Assembly: GCA_034440575.1 (NCBI GenBank)
Contig: JAOTOL010001209.1
Location: 309,648-373,647 of the forward strand
DNA: 64,000 nt
From: Imbricaverruca yamaguchii
Taxonomy: Eukaryota > Arthropoda > Thecostraca > Neoverrucidae
Reading direction: 5' to 3'
The notes beneath the pieces were generated by a model. That model ran no database searches and was not told where the DNA came from. It was given only the letters and a program-made list of their open reading frames with translations. Of this stretch, positions 10,054 through 20,559 are shown one piece after another (position 1 is the first letter of the stretch; every line of letters begins with the position of its first letter). The translations under genes and the position numbers were made by a program.

Positions 10054-10290
10054 GAACTTGAACACAAAAATGGACAAAGAATGATCGGAAAGTAAAATGG
10101 AAAAATGAAAATAGAGGTAAAGCTCACGCCGTTAAGAAGCATAGTTTGACAAACAAATCTAGATAGTTTTATGCCGAGATAAAATGATAGAGGAGCAAGG
10201 ATTCTATCGCAAGTGAAAGGAACACTTGGCAGGACCATGTGTGGGAAGTTATAAACTATCCCTGCAGCAGTAAACTTCAGGAACACCAGT

Positions 10291-11289
10291 TATCCACGAC
10301 ACCCCTCCCTCCCCAGGCAGCAATTTACAATTTAATGACAATAACATACCAGGCAGCATGCTCTCTCATATGTCAACGTGATGGTAGATTAACACATGTT
10401 CAATGTTCAAAACAAAACAAAATCAGATTTAATTGATTATAAGCAATTTAGCAAACTAGTTGCCTTCTGTAGTATTAACTTGCCAAGAACATCAACTCAT
10501 GATGATCACATATTCAGAAAGAATAATCATTAACTAATTGCATTGCATGCTAACGAAAGGTCATTGCAATATTGTTCGTTCAAGCTGTGATTTTACAATA
10601 AACATTTGCCTTGAGTTAATTTTATATGAAACTTTTGTCATATTAATGTTCACATCACTAAGGTCTTCCTGTTGATAAAGGGGCCAGGGAGCAGCATTAC
10701 CAACGTTTTTTTTTAATGGCCAATCATCTTTCATAACATATGGTACTGATGGATTGTTGTGATATATGCATGCTATTGCAATCTCATACAATCAAGTTGT
10801 TGCAAGCTTGACATGATATGATCAAATTCATCAAGGTGATGATTACTTTCAAATTTAAAAGTGCACAAGTGTATAAGCCCTCAGTGTCCAGGTTGAAGTA
10901 TTAAAACTGGTGCTTTTCAACAACCCACATACATGCATATACACATTCACTCGACTTATACCGAAGTTGGTCCAATAGCACAATGGCAGACCGATCCGGT
11001 ACCAGCCTGGGGGCTTGATGCAAGTGAAATATCACATTGATCACCCAAAAGTATCAAGTCAAGCAAGCATCAACAACTTGTACCAGTGAGGATGTAACAC
11101 ATCACTGTTGGCATTTGGGTAGCAGTGTATGGCTGCATTCACACCAATTGAAGGTGCAGCATTCACGGCATGCTTCACTGCCTCTCCAAAATGTCATAAA
11201 AGCATACTGACGAATACTCCAACCTTGAACAACCCGCTCTACCTGACCCTGACTCCAGGAAAGCTTAGTGTCAGTGCACACATACATAC
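10291..11289. other. Unassigned region between two LINEs
   Basis: AT-rich, with no convincing coding frame or motif. Its right end runs into the GACATA/TTTATGTC-like short repeats that form the 3' tail of the next CR1 copy. Confidence 0.5.
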
Positions 11290-11407
11290 ATATACAATAA
11301 AGACATACAGACATAAAGACATAAAAATATTAGTGCAACTATGAGCCACAAGGGCCCTTCTTGGTTGCACTCTATACACTGAACCAGTTGCCCACCAAAT
11401 CTGTCAA

Positions 11408-12505
11408 TCAGCCCTCCCTGTAATACTGAAAAGCAAGCCCTCTATTCTTATAATGATTGTCTATGCTGTTTTTAAAGATGTTCAATGTGCTGCTACTGAC
11501 AATGTTTTCTGTCAGCTGATTCCAGTGTTCTACTACCCTGTTGGTGAAGAAAGTTTGCCTTAACCTTGTTCTGCTGTGGTTAACTTTAATTTTGAATTGA
11601 TGACTTCTAATTACATCATTTCTGTTCAATTCAAACATTTCCCCAAGGTATCCCCTCGCCAGACCGTGCACAACTTTAAAGACCTCGATGAGATCTCCTC
11701 TCAGCCTTCTATATCTAAGTGAAAACATATTCAATTTCTTCAATCTTTCCTCATATGCCAGGTTGCTTATGCCATTAACCATTTTTGTAGCCCTCTTTTG
11801 TACTCTCTCTAAAAGCCAATAATCTTTTTCATAGCTAGGAGACCAAGCTTGGATGCAGTATTCCAAATGTGGCCTGACGTATGCACAGTAAAGCTTCCTG
11901 ATCACTTCCTCACTTCTGTATGATACATTCCTATTTATTGCCCCGAGCATTCTCAGTGCCTTCTTCCTGGCTTCCTTGGTCTGTTCTGATGCCCCCAGTT
12001 TTGTGTTTAGAATAACACCTAAATCCTTCTCCTGTTGAGTCACTGATAGCACTTAGCCACCCATCAAGTATGGAGCCTTCATATGCTGCTTACCTATATG
12101 CATGATTTTGCATTTATCAAAATTAAATTCCATTTGCCATTCTTCGGACCACTTCACAAGTTCGTCTAAGTCTTTTTGCAGCGAGATATGCTCATCTTGA
12201 CCTGTTATTGTCCTTCAAATCATCCGCAAATTTCAAAACTCTACTGCTTAGTCCACTTTCAATGCTATTTACAAATATAATGAACAGTAGTGGCCCCAGT
12301 ACTGACCCCTGGGGGACTCCACTAAGAACATTTTGCCATGATGACTTTGTACCATTTAGCATCACTCTTTGCTGTCTATCTGAAAGCCACAACTCTATCC
12401 ATTTTAAGATGCTACCTACAATACCATGGAACTGAAGCTGTATCATTAACCGTTTAAGGGGTACATTGTCAAAGGCCTTACTAAAGTCAAAGAACTGAAT
12501 CTGTA
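11408..12505 (-). pseudogene. CR1 reverse transcriptase fragment
   Basis: Starts at FFDFSKAFDNVPLKRL (first catalytic Asp) and continues with LSGVPQGSVLGPLLFIIFVN and VLKFADDLK (FADD). A deletion follows where copy 2 still has about 40 codons (VCRAITGQDEHISLQ...). The C-terminal part shows CR1 hallmarks: EKDLGVILNTKLGAS, YVRPHLEYCIQAWSP, LERVQKRATKMV, RYRRLRGDLIEVFK and FFTNRVVEHWNQL. It ends with a stop at 11408. One frame break separates 12192 from 12052. Confidence 0.9.
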
Positions 12506-13149
12506 TAATGAAATACAGATTCAGGAATCATCCCTAATCCAATGTCCACGTCGAACCTAGTTACCTAAGATGTCAAGCACAATGAACTTTGTCTAAATTT
12601 CAGTTTCTTCCCAATAATAATATTCAACATTGCTGTCCTACCTGCTACTTATTCTTATTTTTTGTTCCTGGATTTTCCTCTCTGGCTAGGAATTTTCCTG
12701 GAGGATTGATTTTCAGTTCAGGCAGGTGAGTCTGAGTCATCACTGATGCCAGTGGGATGACAGAGAACAGGGCTCTTATTTTTACTGGAAACTCCCTTTG
12801 ATTTTTTGCTTGTTTTTGTTTTGTTGCTTTTAGATGTTTCATGCATCTGTCCTTAACAGGCTTCCTGATCCGTAACCACTACCTCGTAACCACTACCTCT
12901 CCTGTGGCTGTCACAATATTTCGTTCCTCCCTGGTTTCTTTGGTGTCAGTTGACTCAATTACATCATTTCTAACATTCATCTGATTTGCCTGGGTCTCAT
13001 GATTCACCTTAGGTGTCGCCTCTGTTGATGTGGATGTTGTTGTTAATTTCTCTATCTCAGCAGAGGACTGATTTTTTCCTTTTGTGATTGCCTCCTTATA
13101 AATATTTGGCTGTAGCTGAAGTCTAGACAGTGTCTTCCTGTCAGTCAGT

Positions 13150-13830
13150 CTAGACAGTGTCCTGAGTGTCTTCCTCAGATATGGCCTCTCCAATTAAAAT
13201 GCTGGGCATGTCTTTGTTTTTTTTTTCGCAAAGACATTTCCACCTTGGGTGAAGTAGGTGGCTGAGCTTGCCTTTACGTCTCAGTTTTGCACCCTTCGAA
13301 ACAATTTCCATCTTGTCTTGGGTGAGAGATTCATGAATAAACAAGCCCTTTTTTAGAGATCTATTGGTACCATATTCCTGTATATTTCCTCCCTTACTTA
13401 TTTGTTGTTAAATCTAATGAGAATGCTATCTTTTTTTCTTAGCCAGTAAACAGTGTTTATGCACCAACTGGATGCCTGTATGAAAGAAAATCAGGTGCAT
13501 GACTTCCTCTCGCAAATTTTTTTTGCCAGGTCTGATGGACAATTTCCCCCTGAGGATGAGGCAATCCTGCCCGGTGTAGTTTTCAGCAGCTTCAGCTTGT
13601 TTCTTTGCTTACTTGACCATGCCTTCCAATTTATCAATTCTAGCCTGTTGCTTTTCCACCAACTGTTTGAGGAACTCAAAACTTCCCTGCTCAAACATCC
13701 CATGCAGGTTGAGTCAGTAACTTCCTACTGTAATAATGTTTGCGTAGAATCCGCTTTGCCCCTGAAGATTTACGAACAATTCATATATTTCAAATGGAAT
13801 ACCTTGAAAAGGTAAATTTCAATTGTCCAC
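13150..13830 (-). pseudogene. CR1 ORF1 remains
   Basis: One minus-strand frame reads FEFLKQLVEKQQARIDKLEGMVK (predicted coiled coil, about 13690-13610) followed by a stop, then AKKQAEAAENYTGQDCLILRG. A second segment (13344-13200) reads FIHESLTQDKMEIVSKGAKLRRKGKL, which resembles the C-terminal block of LINE ORF1 proteins (SLT..R..L...A..L.R.GK). ORF1 proteins bind the element RNA. Stops and frame shifts make it non-functional. Confidence 0.62.
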
Positions 13831-13840
13831 CAACAGCTAC

Positions 13841-14089
13841 TACAGTACTAGATATATACTACCGCACTACAGCAACAAGATATGGACAATTGCATTCACT
13901 AATGCATTCAGCAAGATACTCCCTGATGCACAGTCAGTCGGTTCGTTCCGCTCACGAGCACCGGCAACGTCCGCCCGCCGTGACAGTTCGGGGCCGAATT
14001 AATTACATTATATATTACATAATAAGCTATATCTCATGCGCGGCGAGAGTTAAGTCTTTCGACAGGTACGGGCCTAAAATCAATGGCAA
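13841..14089. other. Short unassigned spacer
   Basis: No gene or repeat family is recognised. It is partly GC-rich (13940-14000). Confidence 0.4.
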
Positions 14090-14264
14090 GGGTGGGGATG
14101 ACCGAGTGGTTAAGGCCTCGAGCTTTGGATACCAAAGGCACCAGGTTCAACCACTCGAGAAATTTCCCAATCCCGCGGCGCACCGGCGAAACAGTGTGGG
14201 CGGCGCCATTAGCCGCGATCGTGCATAAAGTTCGTCGAGAACCACCAACTAAACAAACAAAATA
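14090..14264 (+). mobile_element. SINE-A copy 1 (class-II tRNA-like head)
   Basis: The head GGGGATGACCGAGTGGTTAAG has the A-box and D-arm pattern of a Ser/Leu-type tRNA, and GGTTCAACC is a degraded B box. The body ends GAACCACCAACTAAACAAAC. Flanks share AATGGCAA (14082-14089 and 14265-14272). It is matched by copy 2 at 16466, so it is a SINE and not a tRNA gene. Confidence 0.8.
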
Positions 14265-14790
14265 AATGGCAATCGCACTCACGTTTCTTTGTACTTAACA
14301 TCAATGCCAACCATAGTTTGTCATTCCATGTGAATATTGGGAATATACTTACTAGCAAGTTAAACAATTTATATCTTTCAAAGGTAATATTCACGTGGTG
14401 GGTATGAGCCAGCCGTACTACTGTACTATGTATCAGCCATACTAACGGGGTGGTACATATCGCATTCAAGTTGCTTTGATGCAACTCCGTCCACTCTCGA
14501 CCGGGAACGGAGGGACGACAGTTCTCAACGTGCATGTCACGTACCGAATGACATCCGAACAGCGGACAGCGGCGATCGGCGCTCGAACCTCACAGCTCAC
14601 TCAGCTCAGTCGACAACAGAGGCGCACTGCTTCCAGATCCAATTCGGCCAAATGTTCCGCCGAAGTGGCGGCGCCTTTGATCCCTGCCTGGAACGTCCCC
14701 AGGCGCCAATCTCGCCGACTGGCTAAAGCCGGAGGACACCAGGGGCACGCCCTCGGATTTCCGTCGGCCTCGTCAGCTGCAGCACATTAT
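14265..14790. other. Unassigned spacer ahead of the 18-bp minisatellite
   Basis: An open + frame runs from 14476 into the minisatellite. Its first 100 codons match nothing I know, so I do not call a gene. Confidence 0.4.
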
Positions 14791-15384
14791 CAGCTGAGCC
14801 ATGATCGGCAGCTGAGCCAGGTTCGGCAGCTGTGCCAAGTTCGGCAGCTATGCCAGGTTCGGCAGCTGTTCCATGATTGGCAGCTGTGCCATGATCGGCA
14901 GCTGTGCCATGATCGGCAGCTGAGCCATGATCGACAGCTGAGCCATGATCGGCAGCTGTGCCATGTTAAGCAGCTGTGCCAGATTCGGCAGCTCTGCCAT
15001 GTTCGGCAGCTGTGCCATGTTCGGCGGCTGAGCCATGTTCGGCGGCTGAGCCATGTTAGGAAGCTGTGCCATGATCGGCAGCTGTGCCATGTTAGGCAGC
15101 TGTGCCATGATCGGCAGCTGTGCCATGTTCGGCAGCTGAGCCATGTTCGGCAGCTGAGCCATGTTCGGCGGCTGAGCCATGGTAGGCAGCTGTGCCAGGT
15201 TCGGCAACTGAGCCATGTTCGGCAGCTGAGCCATGTTCGGCAGCTGAGCCAAGGTCAGCAGCTGTGCCAAGTTCGGCAGCTGTGCCAAGGTCGGCAGCTG
15301 TGCCATGTTCGGCAGCTGTGCCATGATCGGCAGCTGTGCCATGTTTGGCGGCTGAGCCATGTTCGGCGGCTGAGCCATGGTCGA
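14791..15384. repeat. 18-bp minisatellite, about 33 copies
   Basis: The unit resembles GGCAGCTGTGCCATGTTC, with variation at 3-4 positions. Because 18 is a multiple of three, several frames stay open on both strands (RQLCHV on +, MAQLPN on -). These are by-products of the repeat. Confidence 0.95.
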
Positions 15385-15689
15385 TAGTTCGCTGCACCAT
15401 TGGACAGTCACGGGCGGGACTACAGCAACACAAATGCGTGGTGTTAGACCCATAGGATATCTGTTGACAGTTGTTATTGTGCTGACCCTGGCAAAAGCGC
15501 GAACTGTTGTCAGATCTTGCGATATGGAGGAAGTGGTGGCCTGTTCGTTCCGTGGTTCTGCGTTCATGCCGAGCTTTGGGAAGAAGTATCGCGGCGCAGC
15601 AAATGTTGTAATCGACGTCTGTCTCTTTCGTCACGGTGGATCACTGATTCGCACACCGACCCTTGTGTAGCCTTATCACTAGTCCATGC
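15385..15689. other. Unassigned spacer
   Basis: No gene is supported in either strand. Confidence 0.4.
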
Positions 15690-16128
15690 TAACCAATGCA
15701 GGTGATGCGCCTTGTATAATCACTAACCATGCTGATGTACTCTGACCACTGATGAACACCACACTAATGTACGCTAATGCACACTGGTTACTAACACATA
15801 CTGATACGTCATTGATCACTGATGCATCCTGCTTTCGGATACATACTGATCGTTGACGCATTCCTACGCACTCTGATCACTGCTGGACTCTGATAACAGA
15901 TGTATGCTGATTGCCTGCCCATTAATCACTGATGCGCACTGATCACTGCTGAACACTTGTGACAGATGTATACTGATACATATTCATCACTGATGCACAC
16001 TGATCACGATACGTACTGACTATTAATGCACACTGCTGTGTATACATCACCGATGTACACTGACCGCGTACCCATCACCGATGTACACTGACCACGTACC
16101 CATCACCGATGTACACTGACCGCGAACT
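15690..16128. repeat. Degenerate satellite, CACTGATGCACACTGATCA-like
   Basis: Many imperfect units of about 20-25 bp share CACTGATG and TACACTGA. The last three units (about 16042-16128) are a much cleaner 29-bp repeat, TACCCATCACCGATGTACAC plus TGACC(G/A)CG. The array ends only 18 bp before a receptor exon. Confidence 0.8.
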
Positions 16129-16146
16129 GGACGCTCGTGTCGGCAG

Positions 16147-16281
16147 GTGAACTGGCAGCTGAAGCACAACCAGTCTCCGCTGCCCAACGAAGCGCGGCTC
16201 GCTGACTTCAAGTACGGCGACGAGCAGTGGGAGGATCTGCTCAAGACTGCGCTCAACGACGTCAGCTTCGAAGGCGTCACG
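16147..16281 (+). CDS. GABBR2: GABA-B receptor subunit (R2/R3 type), exon a: end of ligand-binding domain
   Basis: The exon has 45 codons from VNWQLKHNQSPLP to LNDVSFEGVT, phase 0 at both ends. It follows CGGCAG and is followed by a consensus donor, GTGAGT, at 16282. FKYGDEQWEDLLKTALNDV followed by F.GVT matches the stretch of GABA-B subunits just before the last beta strands of the Venus-flytrap domain, where vertebrate R2 has a similar F-Y-T-D...FFGVT pattern. The protein is a class C GPCR of the neuronal membrane; R2-type subunits couple to Gi/o in a heterodimer. Exons for the signal peptide and most of the binding domain lie upstream of the window or were not recognised. The R2 versus R3 choice is not settled. 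Confidence 0.85.
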
Positions 16282-16465
16282 GTGAGTCGGCCAGTCGCGT
16301 CACGGAGTGAGCCGACGTCACGCCCGGCGCTGCTCGTGCCGAGTCGCCATCACGTGCTAGCCGGACGCGGCCACTGGGTTCTGTTGTGACGGGAACGTGC
16401 CGACGGCTGTCTGCGTTCGGTCAGATCCTCTCGACGCACTGTCAGCCCTGTCGACAGCACATCAG

Positions 16466-16645
16466 GGACGGGGATGACCGAATGGTTAAGGCGTTGAGCT
16501 CTGGACGCCAAGATCCCGAGTTCAACATTCTCGTCACTCGGGACGTTTCCCAATCCCGCGGCTCACCAGCGAAGCAGTGTAGGCGGTGCCACTGGTCGCG
16601 ATCGTGCATACAGTGCGTCGTGAACCACCCAATAAACAACGATAA
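16466..16645 (+). mobile_element. SINE-A copy 2
   Basis: Same head (GGGGATGACCGAATGGTTAAG) and body (TTTCCCAATCCCGCGGC; GCGATCGTGCATA) as copy 1. It ends GAACCACCCAATAAACAACG and is flanked by CACATCAG (16458-16465, 16646-16653). It lies in the receptor intron, about 190 bp after exon a. Confidence 0.82.
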
Positions 16646-16653
16646 CACATCAG

Positions 16654-17810
16654 CCGGGACGGTGCGTTGGGAGAACTGCTCTGAATCTTTTAAACACTAT
16701 CGACTATGGAACACTACCAGCTTGATGGTGTTCCACGGGTCTACTGATTATGCTGTTGGGCCAACATTTATGTGCTAATCTTAGTTTAGTCGATTCTCAA
16801 CACACGAAGAAAGTATACTGGCCGGCACTGTGGGTGGCCTGGACCACATTCTCGACAAACAGTGGACTTCGTGGCCTGCATGGCACAGCTCATCGGCCGC
16901 CCGCCGACCTGGGCTGCCAGGCACGGCTGATCTGCCGTGGATGTACGTAGCATGCATGGCCAGTCGTTCACCGACTTGGGACCGACGGCGTGACCGACCT
17001 GCAACGTGCAAGGTCAGCGAGCTGCAGTCCGACCCACAAGATCAGACGGCCTGGGCAGCGACCGCCAATTGTTATAAGACGACCGCAGACCCAGCTGTTT
17101 CATAGCCCAGCCGACCGGTGGCCATCGGCACCCGGCCACTAACAGGCCATTAATGCGACTCCGTCATAAATCTCAGGCGTCGTCTCTGCGCTGTTCGGCG
17201 TGGGCCATAAACACGCCGGCGGCCGCCAACTCGGGGATTTGGCGCGACGGTCGGCGGGCCGGTGCGAAGCGCGGGAACGGGTCGGGCCGGACAGCCACCG
17301 CACCGCCGCCAGGCTGTGAGTCGACCCTGCCTGCACCTTGGCCGTCCTCTGTACGCCGATGCCGCCGCCGGCACCACGCGGTAGGTCGTCGCTGGTGGCG
17401 TGAAGCAGGCCAGACGTACCGGGCGCAGGCGATGCAGGCTTTACGAGGCTCACGGCCGGTGTGAGTGTCCTCGCGTTTTCGTTTTTTTTTCTCGGATAGC
17501 TTGATGAGAAATATAAAGCTGTCTACTGTCATCTACCAAGTCACTTCCTATGGTGGGAAGTAGCTCTCACGTGATCCGAATTCCATTGACCTCCCTTCTC
17601 CCCAACAAAAAGTAGTTTCCTGGAGAGCTACTTGCATGCATGTTTCACGAAGCAAAGCATGTCATGAAATGAAAGCATAGCGCATATCAGTACTTCGATC
17701 TTCGCACTTGCGCGGCAGTGACCGTCATCACGTGGAGGGGAAGTTGTCCGATCTGGCGGTGATATGTGTCAACGGTGCGGCGCCATCCGCTCGGCCGCCG
17801 GCCTGCAGGG
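16654..17810. other. Intronic sequence, GC-rich, no gene supported
   Basis: Several open frames occur on both strands between 16780 and 17530, but they overlap each other and match no family I know. High GC alone explains them. Confidence 0.45.
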
Positions 17811-18045
17811 AGTGAACAAGCAGGCACTGGTGCCAATCGTTGAACACTTCACCAGAGGAGTGGTGTTACAGAAGATTCAGATGGCGTGCCAGAACCAACA
17901 GGCACTGGTGCCAATCGGTCAACACGTCACTAGAGGAATGGTGTTCCCAGGGCAGTTAGAGGACGTGCCAGAACAAACGGGCACTGGCATCAATCGGCCA
18001 ACGCGTCCCCGGAGGAGCGATATTCTACAGCAGTCGGGGGACGTG
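17811..18045. repeat. Degenerate ~80-bp tandem repeat, three copies
   Basis: Copies share GGCACTGGTGCCAATCG, CAC(T/G)TCAC..GAGGA and CGTGCCAGAAC. The third copy is more divergent. Confidence 0.75.
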
Positions 18046-19205
18046 GCATAGAAGTGGTGCGGATGCAGCAATCGTTCAGTCATCTCGTACTGGGAAATCC
18101 TTATATTGTGGAGCTTAGTTGGCATTATAAATCGAATTGAATTTCTTTCGGCAAGTCGAATTCATATGCAATTTTGTTTGAATGTGTGTGCATATGCTCA
18201 CTAGGATACGAACAAAATAGCATCCATTGAAAGAAAAGCATGCGTCGTGTGGGCCTATCCGCATTCAAATTCGTAACAGTCTTCCCACTTTGCATATAGA
18301 TAAAGTCTATCTATCCGACTCGTCAGGGTCAGATCGAGAATTCGGTGAAGGTATTAAGGACTCAGCTGCCACTTTCACCGAATAGTTGAAGGTAATGAAT
18401 ATAACCCGCTGTGAAGCAATTGAGATTGCGAACGATGTGTGGATTGAATCGTTTGTACTCTGTTCCTGGACGCTGTGACAGATTTTTTCGCAGAGTTCCA
18501 ATGACAATTCTCATTTTCGTAGGGTTCCAACGACAATTCTCATATCGGAGTCGATAGTTAGTCGTTTGGCTTCTAGGACACACCGACTGAGTGGTTATCT
18601 AAAATTTGTTTTCCTCGAGTCTCGGAACACCGGGAGCTAACGTTTTCCCCACTGTCCCTGAACGGGAGCATCCAGAACCGCCAGATTTGGATGATTTCCT
18701 GTGATTGTTAACCAGTAAAGCAAGCAGCACCATCCATGATCAACCTTAAACTACTTGTGGTAGCCTCCGTCTCTGGCTTATGCAGATCAGGGCTGCACAA
18801 TGCTTAGTCTCCCGTAGTAGCATGGCTAGACTTGTTTTAAATAGGCATACACCCCCTAGCATTTCCCTTTCCGGCTGATGATCGCAACTAATGTCACAGA
18901 GCAGTCACGGACGGAAATGACGAAACGAAAAATCTCCAAAAGATTCTTCGAAATTATCAGGAAGTTATTTTCCTATCTACGACGTTCAAAGTTTATGTCG
19001 AAGCTTATATCAAAGGTGAATTGGGCGACTGCGACGACTCCATAACCTGAGGTCTCGAATTGCATGGAACAGATTGTCGTGGAAAAGTTTATCATTACTT
19101 GTTTTCCCATTATTGCAGTGACTGCCATGGTCATGAAGTTTTGCTTCGCCTATGCACTTCGAATCAATTACAACTTCGGGCAAGTGTGTGCAGCTTTTGC
19201 ATTAT
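18046..19205. other. Intronic sequence, nothing recognised
   Basis: Mixed composition. No ORF, repeat family or RNA gene that I can support. Confidence 0.45.
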
Positions 19206-19264
19206 GGGCGCTAAATGACCAAACCTGGTCGGTGCGCCCTAAAACTAAAATAACCAACGAACCA
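19206..19264 (+). mobile_element. Hairpin microretroposon copy
   Basis: GGGCGCTAAATGACC...GGTCGGTGCGCCC forms an interrupted stem (GGGCGC/GCGCCC plus GACC/GGTC). The tail is AAAATAACCAACGAACC. No clear TSD is seen. Same family as 9994-10053. Confidence 0.68.
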
Positions 19265-20329
19265 AAGGTTTGCTTTGCTTTCTTCTGCATAGCTTTGCTA
19301 TTTGGAAACCTCCCCTTAAGTTGGTCACCTTGCATTTTCGGCTAGCATCATTGGAATTGATGGTCTGGAAATTAGAAAATGCTAATTGCTTTTGAACATC
19401 ATTTCTCGCTGTGGTTACTTATCACACGCGGAACAATACAAATGGATACTCTAATGAATTGGATGGCGAATCCTTGTCATTATCTAAGCTCCGCAACCTT
19501 CCGTCAAGTGTCATTTCCACCCAGCTCGTTGAGAAATGCCTCCACGAAGGCGTGCCGTCAAACTATCGCAACAACTGTCACAGAACATCACTGTTCATTG
19601 CCAAAACTTCTGGGCACATGCTGCCCGAGAATGTCAGCCCCGACTCCATTAACTAACAGACTTGACACATTTTTCGGCGACTTCCGTGACTGCGCACGTG
19701 AGGCGGCTCCAGTCGAGACTTCAGTCGATGATGTCGATGCAACCTTTGCGGTGCGGTGCCGACCATCAAAATTGCAGCGAGGCTCGTGCAGCCGCAGCGC
19801 CAGCGTGCGCACTGACGGCCGACCGGCCTGGCGGCTCGTAAAGCGGCCAACTCGGTCGGCAGGGGCTTCGCGTCTGCGGGCGCCGGCGGCAAATTTACCG
19901 CCGCCGCCCGAACACGGCCACCGCCGCCGACCTGGTCCGACGAGCGTGAGCCACATCACAAGACCCACGGCGGTCGCGCAGCACTCGCTGCGCGGACATT
20001 ACCTACCCCCAGCACCCGAAACTCGCAACACACCACCATATACCTTCGCAACACTCTTGACGTCTGTGACACGTGTGCTCAGCGTTGTCGGAGGTAAACA
20101 CCCGACAACACTAAATCCTATAACGTTTTCTTGACTCTTCATTAAATAATGTTATCCCTTTCAGTGGTAACCAATATTGCTGTTCGCCACCTCGGATTCA
20201 TCATCTTACCCTAAGCTACTCGCTCTCTTACACATCTTCTCTTCAACCGGAACCATCCGATATCACCACACGGTGGCAGGCTGGCAAAATTCATTCACAC
20301 GCACACACGCCCTGACCAGTCGGCGTACC
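19265..20329. other. Intronic sequence, partly GC-rich
   Basis: Open frames at 19580-19970 lie in a GC-rich patch and resemble nothing known. No gene is called. Confidence 0.4.
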
Positions 20330-20343
20330 ACTTCTTCCAAAAC

Positions 20344-20505
20344 CGGGGACGAGTAGCCCAGGGGTAAGTTGCTCGTCTCACAATCGAACGGTTGTGGGTT
20401 CGAGTCTCACCTGTCGCTACTCTTCGCCAGCGACCAATCGGCGTGAGATATTGGCGACGCTACATGACTCAACGGTCGATGTATCGCAGAACCAATAACC
20501 AACCA
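20344..20505 (+). mobile_element. SINE-B copy 1 (tRNA-Val-like head) with 14-bp TSD
   Basis: The head GACGAGTAGCCCAGGGGTAAG holds an A box and GGTTCGAGTCTC is a good B box. The anticodon-loop position reads CTCACAA, suggesting a Val(CAC)-like origin. The body is GACCAATCGGCGTGAGA...CGGTCGATG and the tail AACCAATAACCAACCA. A perfect duplication ACTTCTTCCAAAAC flanks it (20330-20343 and 20506-20519). Confidence 0.88.
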
Positions 20506-20559
20506 ACTTCTTCCAAAACTTCTTCGTGGAAAGAACATCATTTCGACACTAAATCAACT

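Larger units (their letters stand above)
4951..10290 (-). mobile_element. LINE-A: decayed non-LTR retrotransposon (Jockey/CR1 superclade), with two nested insertions
   Basis: On the minus strand, fragments follow in LINE order: an N-terminal segment (10290-9795), an apurinic-type endonuclease (about 7925-6970) and reverse transcriptase (about 6730-5021). Several frameshifts and stops show that it is dead. A Penelope-like element (7926-9794) and a 60-bp microretroposon (9994-10053) are inserted in it, both with target duplications. A long TA microsatellite sits in the endonuclease part (7479-7551). The 5' end is uncertain; a frame continuing to about 10286 may or may not be element sequence. 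Confidence 0.85.
11290..13840 (-). mobile_element. CR1 LINE copy 1, with ORF1 remains and internal deletion
   Basis: On the minus strand ORF1 debris (13830-13150) is followed by low-similarity sequence (12880-12510), then RT from the first catalytic block to the C-terminus (12505-11408), a 3' untranslated region containing GGGCCCTTGTGGCTCATAG, and a TTTATGTC-type tail. The endonuclease and the start of RT are absent. The closely related copies at 27.3, 28.4 and 29.4-30.4 kb confirm the family. Confidence 0.87.

Noticed and set aside
14476..15634. ORFs of 180-303 codons across the 18-bp repeat
   Set aside because: Same reason; the flanking unique codons show no recognisable protein.
20344..20420. 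tRNA gene
   Set aside because: Good A and B boxes, but the sequence continues into a shared body and tail, occurs in several copies and has a TSD. It is a SINE. The same applies to 14090, 16466, 23643, 48188 and 57711.
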